Shown: piece by piece, positions 15,824 to 24,863 of the stretch
Layout: every line of letters starts with the position of its first letter
Position numbering within the stretch: position 1 is the first letter of the stretch
Origin: Streptomyces cupreus
GTDB taxonomy: Bacteria; Actinomycetota; Actinomycetes; Streptomycetales; Streptomycetaceae
DNA: 64,000 nucleotides
Reading direction: 5' to 3'
Assembly (NCBI RefSeq): GCF_014257025.1
Contig: NZ_JACMSF010000021.1
Coordinates: 60,952-124,951, forward strand
The notes under the pieces: generated by a model
The model's database searches: none
Told to the model about the DNA's origin: nothing
Seen by the model: the letters and a program-made list of their open reading frames with translations, nothing else
Position numbers and translations under genes: made by a program

Positions 15824-17518
15824 ATGACCGACCGGTGGGCTCTGGCACCGGCCGAGGACGGTGGCGCGGAGCTCGCCCCCCTCGGCCCGGACGGGCTGCC
15901 CGCCGGGCCGGTCGTGCGGGAACCGGACCTCGCCGCCGCGGTGCGCGGCAGGCCGGAGGTCGCGCGCTGGGTCTGGCGTTCCACCGCCGAGGTCTACCCG
16001 CGTCTGCTCGCCACGGGGGTGCGAGTGGAGCGGTGCTACGACATCGAGGACGCCGAGACCCTCCTGCTCGGCCATGAGGGGCGGTACGGCGAACCCCGTT
16101 CCGCGGCCGCGGCCCTGGCCCGGCTGCGCGGCGGGCCCGTACCGCCCGACCCGCCCCAGCGGTCCGCCGAACCGGGCGCGCAGTCCTCGCTGTTCGAGCC
16201 ACAGGCCGTCCATGTGCCGCTCACCGACCTGCTGGCTGTCTACGCCGAGCAGCAGCGGCGGCACGACAAGGCGGCGCACCCGGAGCGGATGCGGCTGCTG
16301 ACGGCCGCCGAGTCGGCGGGAATGCTGGTCGCCGCCGAGATGAACCGCGCCGGGCTGCCGTGGAGCGCGGATGTCCACCGCAGCGTGCTGCACGAACTGC
16401 TCGGCGAGCGGTACTCGGGCGGTGGCGAGCCCCGTCGCCTCGCCGAGCTGGCCGACGAGGTTTCCGCCGCCTTCGGGCGCCGGGTCCGGCCCGATCTGCC
16501 CGCCGATGTCGTCAAGGCCTTCGCGCAGGCCGGCATCAAGGTGCGGTCGACCCGGCGCTGGGAGATCGAGTCCGTCGACCATCCGGCCGTGGCGCCGCTG
16601 ATCGAGTACAAGAAGCTGTACCGGATCTGGGTGGCCCACGGCTGGTCCTGGCTCCAGGACTGGGTGCGCGAGGGGCGGTTCCGGCCCGAGTTCCTCGCGG
16701 GCGGCACGGTCACCGGACGGTGGGTGACCAACGGCGGGGGCGGGCTGCAGATCCCCAAGGTGATCCGGCGGGCGGTCGTCGCCGACCCCGGCTGGCGGCT
16801 CGTCGTCGCCGACGCCGACCAGATGGAGCCGCGCGTGCTGGCCGCCATCTCGCGCGACCCGGGGCTGATGGAGGTGGCGGGCCGGGAGAGCGACCTGTAC
16901 CAGTCGGTCTCCGACCGGGCCTTCTCCGGCGACCGCGCCCAGGCCAAGCTCGCGGTGCTCGGCGCGGTCTACGGCCAGACCTCCGGCGACGGCCTGAAGA
17001 ACCTCGCCGCGCTCAGGCGCCGCTTCCCGCGCGCGGTGGCCTACGTCGACGACGCGGCGCGGGCCGGTGAGGAGGGACGGCTGGTGCGCACCTGGTTGGG
17101 CCGCACCTGCCCGCCCGCGGCCGGAGGGGGCGAGGACTCGGCGGAGGAGGCGGGAATCCCGGTCGCCTCCTCCGACGGCGACTCCGACGAGGGTCAGCAG
17201 TGGGTGCCGGGGTACGCCTCCACCGACGCACGCGCGCGGGGCCGCTTCGCCCGTAACTTCGTCGTCCAAGGCAGCGCCGCCGACTGGGCGTTGCTGCTGC
17301 TCGCCGCGTTGCGGCAGGCCTGTGCGGACATGGCGGCCGAGCTGGTCTTCTTCCAGCACGACGAAGTCATCGTGCACTGTCCCGAGGAGGAGGCGGAGGC
17401 GGTCGTGGCGGCGATCCGGGAGGCGGCGGAGCTGGCGGGGCGGCTGACGTTCGGGGAGACGCCGGTGCGGTTTCCGTTCACCACCGCGGTGGTGGAGTGT
17501 TATGCGGACGCGAAGTGA
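15824..17518 (+). CDS. Family A DNA polymerase with degenerate 3'-5' exonuclease-like N-terminus
   Basis: 564 residues. Polymerase motif A is DADQMEPRVLA (from residue 330), the O-helix lysine and YG lie in RAQAKLAVLGAVYGQTSGDG, and motif C is QHDEVIVHCP (HDE near 512). The N-terminal 200 residues resemble the exonuclease fold, but I do not see a complete DEDD acidic set. It is much shorter than PolA and has no 5' nuclease domain. Streptomyces carries this protein in addition to PolA; a DNA repair role is inferred. Start ATG 15824 replaces an upstream TTG. Confidence 0.9.
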   Translation: MTDRWALAPAEDGGAELAPLGPDGLPAGPVVREPDLAAAVRGRPEVARWVWRSTAEVYPRLLATGVRVERCYDIEDAETLLLGHEGRYGEPRSAAAALARLRGGPVPPDPPQRSAEPGAQSSLFEPQAVHVPLTDLLAVYAEQQRRHDKAAHPERMRLLTAAESAGMLVAAEMNRAGLPWSADVHRSVLHELLGERYSGGGEPRRLAELADEVSAAFGRRVRPDLPADVVKAFAQAGIKVRSTRRWEIESVDHPAVAPLIEYKKLYRIWVAHGWSWLQDWVREGRFRPEFLAGGTVTGRWVTNGGGGLQIPKVIRRAVVADPGWRLVVADADQMEPRVLAAISRDPGLMEVAGRESDLYQSVSDRAFSGDRAQAKLAVLGAVYGQTSGDGLKNLAALRRRFPRAVAYVDDAARAGEEGRLVRTWLGRTCPPAAGGGEDSAEEAGIPVASSDGDSDEGQQWVPGYASTDARARGRFARNFVVQGSAADWALLLLAALRQACADMAAELVFFQHDEVIVHCPEEEAEAVVAAIREAAELAGRLTFGETPVRFPFTTAVVECYADAK

Positions 17519-20488
17519 TCAGGCGTGGGCGGCGAGCAGCGAGGTGAGTTCGGCGAGCACCGTCTTGTCGTCGGTGCCGTCGAGAGCGTCCAGCGCCGCC
17601 CTCCACTCCGAGCGCGCCTCCTCGTTCCGCCCCGACTCGCGCAGCAGGAGTCCGTGCTGGTGGCGGGCGAGGCCGCCCATGTAGCGGTCGGCGCGGGCGT
17701 CGGCGCGGCGCAGCAGCTCGGCGCACTCCCGGTCGGCCCGCTCGGTACGGCCCAGCAGTCGCAGGGAGCGGACCAGGCCGAGCCGGGCCTGCGACTCTCC
17801 GTGCCAGTCGCCCTTGTCGGCGAGGACCCGCAGGCTCTCCTCGAAGTGCCGGGCGGCCGCGGCCGGTTCGCCCAGGGTGAGATGGGCGTAGCCGATGTTG
17901 CACCGCGCGTAGAGCTGCACCAGGACATTGCCGATCATCTCGCCGATCGCCAGCGAGAGCCGGTGCTGCTCGATGGCGGCGCGGGGGTCGGTGTGCTCGT
18001 ACAGGTTGCCGAGGTGGCTGTGGGTGACGGCCTCGCCGTACGGGTCGTTCAGCCGCCGCGAATAGGCGAGGCTCTGGCGCAGCGCCCTCCCCGACTCCTC
18101 GTAGCGGCCGAGTCCTTCGAGCAGCAGGCCCCGGTTGTTGAGGGAGCGGCGGATCCAGGACAGCACGCCGAGCCGCCGCCAGATGGCCAGGGCCTGGTCG
18201 TTGAGGGCGAGGGCGTCGCTGTGCCGGCCGGTGAGGAAGTGCAGTCCGGCCAGGTCTCCGAGCGCGTACGCCTCGGCGGCCTCGTCCCCGAGCCGTCGCG
18301 CCGCCCGCAGCGCGGCCCGGCCGAGGGTCTCCATCTCGGCGACCCGGCCGCCGCGTTGGGCGTACGGGAAGATCAGCCGCAGCAGTGTGCAGACGCGGGA
18401 GGCGATCCGGGCGTCGGGCGCGTCGGCGTGCCGCTCGGCCAGCGCGACGATGTTCGCCAGCTCCGTGTCGCCCCAGGCGAAGGCGGCCTCGGGGCTGTCG
18501 AAGGGGTGCGTGCGGGTGACGTGGGCCGCGTGCTCGGACGGCTGGCAGGAGGTGGGGCGGCGGCGGTCGTCCTGGTCGAGGCCGGGTTCGACGATCGCGG
18601 TGAGGGTGCGTTCGGCGAGGGCGGCATACCAGTTGAGGGCGGTTTCGGCGACGGCGGTGCCGCCTTCGGTTCCGGCCAGTTCGCGGGCGAAGTCGCGGAC
18701 CATGTCGTGGGGGACGTAGCGGCCGAGCGCCGTCTCCTCCAGGAGGGCCACGTCGACGAGCCGGTCGAGGGCGTCCTCGGCGCGGCGGGTGCCGATGCCG
18801 CCGAGGCGGGCCAGCAGGGGGGCGCCGTACTCGGGCAGGTCGAGGGCGCCGATACGGCGCAGTACGAGGGCGGCGTCCCGGTCGGCCTCGCGGTCGGAGG
18901 CGGCGAGCGCGTCGTGCGCGACGGCCAGGGAGCGGCGGACGCTGAGGTCGTCGTACTCCAGGTGGTGCAACCGCCCTTCGGTGGCGGTCAGTTGGCGGGC
19001 CAGCAGCTCCGGGGTGAGGGCGCGGCGGGCGGCGAGCCGGGCGGCGACCACGCGCAGGGCCAGCGGGAGGCGGTCGGTGAGTTCCACGAGGGGGTGGCCG
19101 GCGTCGATCCCGTCGTCCCGTCCGGACACCGCCCGCAGCAGAGCGGCGCTGTCCTCGTCGGACAGGGGCGTGAGCGGGAAGCGCCGGGCGCCGTCGAGGG
19201 CGGCGAGGGAGGAGCGGCTGGTGATGATGACGGCGCAGCCGGGGCCCGCGGGCAGCAAGGGCCGTACCTGCGCGGCGTTCTTGGCGTCGTCCAGGACCAG
19301 GAGGGTGCGGGTCGGCGCGAGCATCGAGCGCAGCAACGCGGCGGCCGCGTCCGGGTGTTCGGGGATGGAGCGGGGGTCGGCGCCGATGTCCCGCAGGAGG
19401 GCGGCGAGGGCCTGGGCGGAGGTGAGGGGGAGCATGCCCGGGGTGGCGCCGTGGAGGTTGACGTAGAGCTGGCCGTCGGGGAAGCGGCCGGTCAGGGCGT
19501 GGGCGGCATGGAGCGCGAGGGCGCTCTTGCCGATGCCGGCCATGCCGGTGAGGACGGTGATGGTGGGGCCGGGGTCGGTGAGGGTGCGGCGAAGGTCGTC
19601 GGCGAGGGCGGTGCGGCCGGTGAAGTGGGCCGGGGGTGGGGGAAGCTGGGCCGGGCGGACGCTGGGCACGGGGGCCTTGGCACCGGCACCGGCGCCCTGG
19701 CGCTCACCGTCGCCTTCCTCCTCCGCGGCCCCCCGCAGCACCTCCATGTGTGCCCCGCGCACGGCGAGCCCCGGCTCCACGCCGAGCTCCTCCACTAGCC
19801 GGTGCCGCAGGTCACGGTGGACGGCGAGGGCCTCCGCCTGGCGCCCGCTGCGGTGCAGGGCGAGCATCAGCTGGCGGTGGTAGGCCTCGCGCAGCGGGTG
19901 TTCGGCGGCGAGGGCGGCCAACTCCGGGAGCAGGGCGTCCAGTCGGCCCTCGGCAAGCGCCAACTCGGCGTCGTAGCGCCACTCCAGGAGGAGCAGCCGT
20001 GCCTCCCTGAGGCGCTCCACGAACGCGTAGCCGCCCAGGTCGGACGGGAGTCCGCTCAGTGGCGTGCCGCGCCACAGGGCGAGCGCGGAGGTGCACTCGC
20101 ACAGGGTGCGGCGCCAGTCCCGGGAGGCGTGGGCGGCGCGCGCGGCGGTGAGGTGCGCCTCGAAGACATGGACGTCCAGTTCGCCCTCGTCGACGCGCAG
20201 CAGATACCCGGGGGACACGGCGCGCAGTCGCGAGGGGTCGTCGAGGAGCCTGCGCAGCCGGGTGACGTGGTTGTGCAGGGAGGCGTGCGCGGAGGCGGGC
20301 GGCGAGCCGCCCCACAGCGCGCCCTTGAGCGCCTCGACGGAGACGGTACGGCCCGCTTCGAGCAGCAGGGCGGCCAGCAGGGCCCGCACCTTCGGGCTGC
20401 CGACGGGCCGGACCACGGCGCCGTCGCCGCCGTAGCCGTAGAAAATCGGCGGCCCCAGCAGTCCGAACCGCAGCTCGCACCGCTTCAC
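17519..20488 (-). CDS. AfsR/SARP family regulator (winged helix, BTAD, NB-ARC, TPR)
   Basis: 989 residues. Residues 1-95 are an OmpR-type winged helix (LRFGLLGPP, SPKVRALLAALLLEAGRTVS). Residues 100-245 are the BTAD activation domain (HPLREAYHRQLMLALHRSGR). An NB-ARC ATPase follows with P-loop GMAGIGKSALALH near 314-322 and the hhhDD motif LLVLDDAKN. The C-terminal third is TPR repeats. AfsR-like proteins activate secondary metabolism promoters with RNA polymerase recruited by SARP binding. Start GTG 20488 was chosen because the frame upstream lacks domain sequence. No biosynthetic cluster adjoins it, so it may be a global rather than pathway regulator. Confidence 0.92.
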   Translation of the reverse strand: MKRCELRFGLLGPPIFYGYGGDGAVVRPVGSPKVRALLAALLLEAGRTVSVEALKGALWGGSPPASAHASLHNHVTRLRRLLDDPSRLRAVSPGYLLRVDEGELDVHVFEAHLTAARAAHASRDWRRTLCECTSALALWRGTPLSGLPSDLGGYAFVERLREARLLLLEWRYDAELALAEGRLDALLPELAALAAEHPLREAYHRQLMLALHRSGRQAEALAVHRDLRHRLVEELGVEPGLAVRGAHMEVLRGAAEEEGDGERQGAGAGAKAPVPSVRPAQLPPPPAHFTGRTALADDLRRTLTDPGPTITVLTGMAGIGKSALALHAAHALTGRFPDGQLYVNLHGATPGMLPLTSAQALAALLRDIGADPRSIPEHPDAAAALLRSMLAPTRTLLVLDDAKNAAQVRPLLPAGPGCAVIITSRSSLAALDGARRFPLTPLSDEDSAALLRAVSGRDDGIDAGHPLVELTDRLPLALRVVAARLAARRALTPELLARQLTATEGRLHHLEYDDLSVRRSLAVAHDALAASDREADRDAALVLRRIGALDLPEYGAPLLARLGGIGTRRAEDALDRLVDVALLEETALGRYVPHDMVRDFARELAGTEGGTAVAETALNWYAALAERTLTAIVEPGLDQDDRRRPTSCQPSEHAAHVTRTHPFDSPEAAFAWGDTELANIVALAERHADAPDARIASRVCTLLRLIFPYAQRGGRVAEMETLGRAALRAARRLGDEAAEAYALGDLAGLHFLTGRHSDALALNDQALAIWRRLGVLSWIRRSLNNRGLLLEGLGRYEESGRALRQSLAYSRRLNDPYGEAVTHSHLGNLYEHTDPRAAIEQHRLSLAIGEMIGNVLVQLYARCNIGYAHLTLGEPAAAARHFEESLRVLADKGDWHGESQARLGLVRSLRLLGRTERADRECAELLRRADARADRYMGGLARHQHGLLLRESGRNEEARSEWRAALDALDGTDDKTVLAELTSLLAAHA

Positions 20489-21638
20489 GCCGCCCACTGC
20501 CCTTCCGCGCGCCCGTGCGGGTGCGCACCACGGCGTAGCCCGGCCGCCGTGGCGGATTTCCGCCGGTCGACGGCGGCATTCCGCCACCTGTCCCCGACGG
20601 GCCGCCCGCCGGGATCCGCTACCGTTCCGGCCGTCCGGCGAGATCGCCCCGACGTCTTCACGCCAGTCGGCCGACGGCAGCACGGAGAACCGTTGGCCAC
20701 ATGTTAGCGATCCGTTGGCGGGACCTGATGTGATCACAACATCGGATCTGGCCCGACGGTGCGCGCGTAACACGCGTTGCTCGGGGGAGTGTTACCGCCG
20801 CGGCCGGTCCGGGGACGCACACGGGTCCCGGTCGGCGGAGGTGAACGACCGGGACCCGCGTCCACCTCCCTCTACCGCGCCATCGGCCGTCGTCGAGAAG
20901 TCGCGCTCGATGCCTCATGCATCCCTCGCGCGACCGTCCGGCCTCATGGAATACGCGATAGCGTTGACCCGAGAACACCCCAGAGCCCCGTCCTCCCGTC
21001 GGTTGCCGCCGACGGACCGCGAGAACGAGGCCCTGGCTTCGGTGGTGTGCGCCCTGGCTGACCGCTCAGCCGGGGCTCACGCGTTTCAGGACCACGGCAG
21101 CCACTGGCGGATCAACGCGATCGTGACGATCACGTCACAGGTCGCGGAGACCCGCGCCGAGGAAACATGCGGCCGCACGTGCTCCTGCCACCGGTCCGTC
21201 AGCCACCTGACCAGCGCCAAGACCGGCTCCCTTCCGGCCCGGGGGCCATGAGTGCGGGGTCGCGCCCCACGCGCAGAGGCAACGTCATCGCGCCTCCAGC
21301 TGGAAGACGCGATACCTGTCCCTCGAAGGGTGTTCCGTGCCCTTACGGTACAACTCCCCGCCATGCACGAGGAGTTGTTTGGAAGGTGGTTATGGCACGC
21401 TTCCAAACGGACATAATTGCGGTGGAGTTGGTTACCAACTCAGGCGGACATGGCGATGAGTTCCCGCAGGTCAGAGCGCCCCTGCCTACTACCGGCAATC
21501 CTCGTGCACAATTGCCCGCGCCGCCTTTAGGAAGTTACTCGGAATTGCTTACCAGGGACTGGCGGCACTTTCTTGATCACGGCGCCGCAGTCACACAGCA
21601 GAAGACCCCGGGCCGAAAGATCCGACCCGGGGTTCCAG
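20489..21638. other. 1.15-kb stretch without a convincing gene, beside tRNA-Thr
   Basis: Open frames on both strands have no ribosome sites, no recognisable domains and unlikely amino acid composition. Parts are AT-richer than the flanks. It contains three clear dyads: TGTGATCACA (20729-20738), GTTTGGAAG/CTTCCAAAC (21377-21385 and 21400-21408) and GAGTTGGT-t-ACCAACTC (21425-21441). Its position at the 3' side of a tRNA gene is where integrated elements leave remnants. Confidence 0.6.
21605..21633 (-). terminator. Terminator after tRNA-Thr
   Basis: ACCCCGGG (21605-21612) pairs with CCCGGGGT (21626-21633) across a 13-nt loop, starting 6 nt beyond the tRNA 3' end. Confidence 0.7.
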
Positions 21639-21715
21639 TGGAGCCGCCTTCGGGATTCGAACCCGAGACCTACGCATTACGAGTGCGTTGCTCTGGCCAT
21701 CTGAGCTAAGGCGGC
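21639..21715 (-). tRNA. tRNA-Thr (anticodon CGT)
   Basis: 77 nt including an encoded CCA. The acceptor stem GCCGCCT pairs with AGGCGGC, the D-arm is TAGCTCAGATGGCCAGAGCA, the anticodon loop is CTCGTAA with anticodon CGT (reads ACG), and the T-arm holds GGTTCGAATCC. All stems pair. Confidence 0.96.
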
Positions 21716-21823
21716 GCGCTGTCCGCACTATGGTGCGATCAGCAACGTCGGTAAGTCTACACAGTTTCCGGGGGTGCTCCGTACCGGCCCCGGAGGGGGT
21801 GCCTCCGGGGCCTGTCGGGGGTG

Positions 21824-23464
21824 CTATGAGCAGCGCTTCCTGTCCGTCGGCGGGGTCCCTCGCAAGAGGTATGCGTTGATCGTGCGGTCGATGCAGTCGC
21901 TGCCCCGGCCGTACGCGGTGTGGCCGTCGCCCTCGTAGGTCAGCAGGCGGCCCGGGGAGAGCTGGGCGGCCAGGGAGCGGGCCCAGGGGTAGGGCGTCGC
22001 CGGGTCGCGGGTGGTACCGACCACGACGATCGGGGCCGCGCCCTTCGCCTCGATGCGATGCGGCTCGCCCGTGGCGGCCACCGGCCAGTACGCGCAGTTC
22101 AGCGAGGCCCAGGCGAGGCCCTCGCCGAAGACGGGGGACGCCTTCTCGAAGGCCGGCAGGGCCTCCCGCACCTGCTCGGGGGTGTCGAAGGCGGCCGGGA
22201 GGTCCAGGCAGTTCACGGCGGCGTTGGCGAACATCAGGTTCGAGTAGCGGCCGTCCGCGTCCCGCTCGTAGTAGCTGTCCGCGAGGACCAGCAGGCCCGC
22301 GCCGTCGTTTTCCTTGATCGCCGAGGTCAGCGCCTCGCGCAGCTGCGTCCAGGCCGCCTCGTCGTACATCGCCGCGATCACGCCGATGGCGGCCAGGGAC
22401 TCGCCGAGCTTGCGGCCGTCCACATCGCCCGTGGGAATCGGCTGGGCATCGAGCTTGTCGAAGAAGGCCTTGAGGTTCTCGCCGACCTCGCCGGCCTTGG
22501 TGCCCAGCGGGCAGTCCGGCTGCTGGACGCAGTCCCGCGCGAACGCCTTGAACGCCGTCTCGAAGCCCGCGGTCTGGTCGAGGTTCATCCGGCGGGCGGG
22601 CAGCGACGGGTCCATCGCGCCGTCCAGGACCAGGCGGCCGACCCGCTTGGGGAAGAGTCCCGCGTACGTCGCCCCGAGGAAGGTGCCGTACGACGCCCCC
22701 ACAAAGTTCAGCCGTTCGTCCCCCAGCACCGCGCGCAGGACGTCCATGTCCCGGGCCGCCTCGACGGTGGACACATGGCGCAGCAGCTCCGGCGAGTCCT
22801 TCCCGCAGCCCTCGGCGAACTTCTTGTACGCGTCGACCAGCGCCGTCTGCTCCGTACCGTCGTCGGGCGTCAGGTCGGTCTGGGTGTATGTGTCCATGTC
22901 CGGCCCGTCGAGGCATTCGACGGGTTCGCTGCGGGCGACGCCGCGCGGGTCGAGCGCGACCATGTCGTAACGGGCGCGGACCTCGGCCGGGTAGCCGATC
23001 CCGGCGTACGCCTGGAGGTAACCGATCGCCGAACCTCCCGGCCCACCCGGGTTGACCAGCAGCGATCCGATCCGCTTGCCCGGCCCTGTGGCCTTCCTGC
23101 GGGCGACGGCCAGCCGGACGTCACCCTCCTCCGGCTTCGCGTAGTCGAGCGGCGCCTTCAGCGTGGCGCACTGGAAGCCGGGGACCCCGCAGCGGCGCCA
23201 GTTCAGCTTCTGGCCGTAGTACGGCGACAGCGCGTCCGGTGTCGCCTGCGGCAGCGCGGCCAGCGCGGCCTCGGCCGCGGGGCTCGCGGAACTCGTCGAC
23301 CCGCCCGTGGAGCACGCGGAGACCACCAGGGCGGCGACGGCGAGGAGGGCTCCCGCCGCGCGGGTTCCATGGGGGCGGGCGTGCCGGTGGGACGGGGTGC
23401 CGGGGGTGGGGGTCGGGTGGGGGCGCCTGAGGTACATCAGGCGAGCGTAACTCTGCGCAGCCAT
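21824..23464 (-). CDS. Secreted alpha/beta-hydrolase lipoprotein, tripeptidyl aminopeptidase (TAP)-like
   Basis: 546 residues. An N-terminal signal ends in the lipobox VVSAC, so it is exported and lipid-anchored. The alpha/beta-hydrolase core has the oxyanion segment VNPGGPGGSA, the nucleophile serine in FVGASYGTF, an aspartate in GTTRDPATPYPWA and the catalytic histidine in YEGDGHTAYG. The C-terminal TAP-like domain places it with SlpD/SlpE and Tap of Streptomyces, which trim N-terminal tripeptides. Start ATG 23464 has GGAGGG 9 nt upstream. Confidence 0.9.
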   Translation of the reverse strand: MAAQSYARLMYLRRPHPTPTPGTPSHRHARPHGTRAAGALLAVAALVVSACSTGGSTSSASPAAEAALAALPQATPDALSPYYGQKLNWRRCGVPGFQCATLKAPLDYAKPEEGDVRLAVARRKATGPGKRIGSLLVNPGGPGGSAIGYLQAYAGIGYPAEVRARYDMVALDPRGVARSEPVECLDGPDMDTYTQTDLTPDDGTEQTALVDAYKKFAEGCGKDSPELLRHVSTVEAARDMDVLRAVLGDERLNFVGASYGTFLGATYAGLFPKRVGRLVLDGAMDPSLPARRMNLDQTAGFETAFKAFARDCVQQPDCPLGTKAGEVGENLKAFFDKLDAQPIPTGDVDGRKLGESLAAIGVIAAMYDEAAWTQLREALTSAIKENDGAGLLVLADSYYERDADGRYSNLMFANAAVNCLDLPAAFDTPEQVREALPAFEKASPVFGEGLAWASLNCAYWPVAATGEPHRIEAKGAAPIVVVGTTRDPATPYPWARSLAAQLSPGRLLTYEGDGHTAYGRGSDCIDRTINAYLLRGTPPTDRKRCS

Positions 23465-23549
23465 TCGGACGCCCTCCGTACAGAACACGGCTCGTACGGG
23501 TTACATGGTCAACCTTCCGTTGATCGTGGACGGGGGGCGCTCTGCGCGC

Positions 23550-24755
23550 TCAGCCCGCTCTCAGCGCCATCGTCATCGCCTCCACCGCCAGCAGCGGGGC
23601 CACATTGCGGTCCAGCGCGTCCCGGCAGGCGGCGATGGCCTCGATACGGCGCAGCGTGGACTCCGGGGAGCTGCCCCGGGCCAGGCGGTCCAGGGTGTCC
23701 TCGGCGTCGGCGTTGGCGATGGCCACGCGGGAGCCGAGCTGGAGGGCGAGGACGTCGCGGTAGAAGGCGGTGAGGTCGGTCAGGGCGAGGTCGAGGCTGT
23801 CGCGCTGCGTACGGGTGCGGCGGCGCTTCTGCTTGTCCTCCAGGTCCTTCATCACGCCCGCCGTGCCGCGCGGGAGCCGGCCGCCCTGGGCGGCGCCGAG
23901 GGCTGCCTTCAGCTCCTCGGTCTCCTTGCCGTCCATCTCCTCGGCGAGCTGCTTGGCGTCCTCGGCCGCCGCGTCGACGAGTTCCTGGGCGGCCTTGAGG
24001 CAGCCGCCGATGTCCTCGATCCGCAGCGGCAGCTTCAGAACGGCGGCCCGGCGCTCACGGGCGGCCGGGTCCGTGGCCAGCCTGCGCGCCCGGTCGACGT
24101 GCCCCTGCGTGGCGCGGGCCGCGGCGGCCGCGACCGCGGGCTCGATGCCCTCGCGGCGTACAAGCATGTCGGCGACGGCGTCGACCGAGGGCGTGCGCAG
24201 GTTCAGGTGGCGGCAGCGGGAGCGGATCGTGGGCAGGACGTCCTCGATGGAGGGGGCGCACAGCAGCCAGACCGTACGGGGGGCCGGTTCCTCCACCGCC
24301 TTCAGGACGGCGTTGGCCGACTTCTCGTTCAGCCGCTCGGCGTCCTCGACGAGGATGACCTGCCAGCGGCCGTTGGCCGGTGAGGTGAACGACTTGCGGA
24401 CGGTGTCCCGCATGTCGTCGGCGAGGATCTGGGTGCCCACGGCGGCGACGGTGGTGACGTCGGCGTGGGTGCCCACCAGCGCCGTATGACAGCCGTCGCA
24501 GAAGCCGCAGCCGGGGGCGCCGCCGAGGGCGCGGTCGGGGCTGACGCACTGGAGCGCGGCGGCGAAGGCCCGGGCCGTCTGGGTGCGGCCGGCGCCGGGC
24601 GGGCCCGTGAACAGCCAGGCGTGCGTCATCTTCGACGCCTCGGGGGGCGGGGCGTCGGTGGCGGCCGCGGTGACCAGGGCGTCGGCGTCCCGGGCAGCGG
24701 CGGTGAGCTGCTCGCTCACCTTCTCCTGCCCGACCAGGTCATCCCACACGGTCAT
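23550..24755 (-). CDS. holB: DNA polymerase III delta' subunit
   Basis: 401 residues. The clamp-loader AAA+ fold starts MTVWDDLVGQEKVSEQL. The P-loop is GPPGAGRTQTA, with arginine in place of the Walker lysine. The zinc module is formed by the cysteines of CVSPDRALGGAPGCGFCDGC, and SRC of sensor/arginine-finger type lies in IRSRCRHLNLRTP. The delta' subunit is a stator that need not hydrolyse ATP, consistent with the altered P-loop. It lies directly downstream of the tmk fusion gene, the usual tmk-holB order. Confidence 0.93.
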   Translation of the reverse strand: MTVWDDLVGQEKVSEQLTAAARDADALVTAAATDAPPPEASKMTHAWLFTGPPGAGRTQTARAFAAALQCVSPDRALGGAPGCGFCDGCHTALVGTHADVTTVAAVGTQILADDMRDTVRKSFTSPANGRWQVILVEDAERLNEKSANAVLKAVEEPAPRTVWLLCAPSIEDVLPTIRSRCRHLNLRTPSVDAVADMLVRREGIEPAVAAAAARATQGHVDRARRLATDPAARERRAAVLKLPLRIEDIGGCLKAAQELVDAAAEDAKQLAEEMDGKETEELKAALGAAQGGRLPRGTAGVMKDLEDKQKRRRTRTQRDSLDLALTDLTAFYRDVLALQLGSRVAIANADAEDTLDRLARGSSPESTLRRIEAIAACRDALDRNVAPLLAVEAMTMALRAG

Positions 24756-24863
24756 GCCACACGCCGCCTTTCCATCCACATGTAGCGGTACGGCATCCAT
24801 TGTGGCGGGCGGCACTGACAACGCGGTCAGGCCGCCGTGGCCGCGCCCGCACCGGCCAACGGC

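Noticed and set aside
17525..19798. 757-residue plus-strand open frame opposite the SARP regulator
   Set aside because: Gly/Val/Glu-rich shadow of the GC-biased codons of the real gene.
20729..20738. CRP-like palindrome TGTGATCACA
   Set aside because: CRP consensus has a 6-nt spacer that is missing here and no gene starts nearby in a fitting position; kept only as a dyad.
20946..21251. ORF starting MEYAIALTREHPRAPSS
   Set aside because: No ribosome site, no domain, and cysteine/serine-rich end unlike Streptomyces proteins; perhaps a relic.
21392..21709. ORF starting MARFQTDIIAVELVTNSGG
   Set aside because: It runs through the terminator and into the tRNA gene, so it cannot be an intact protein gene.
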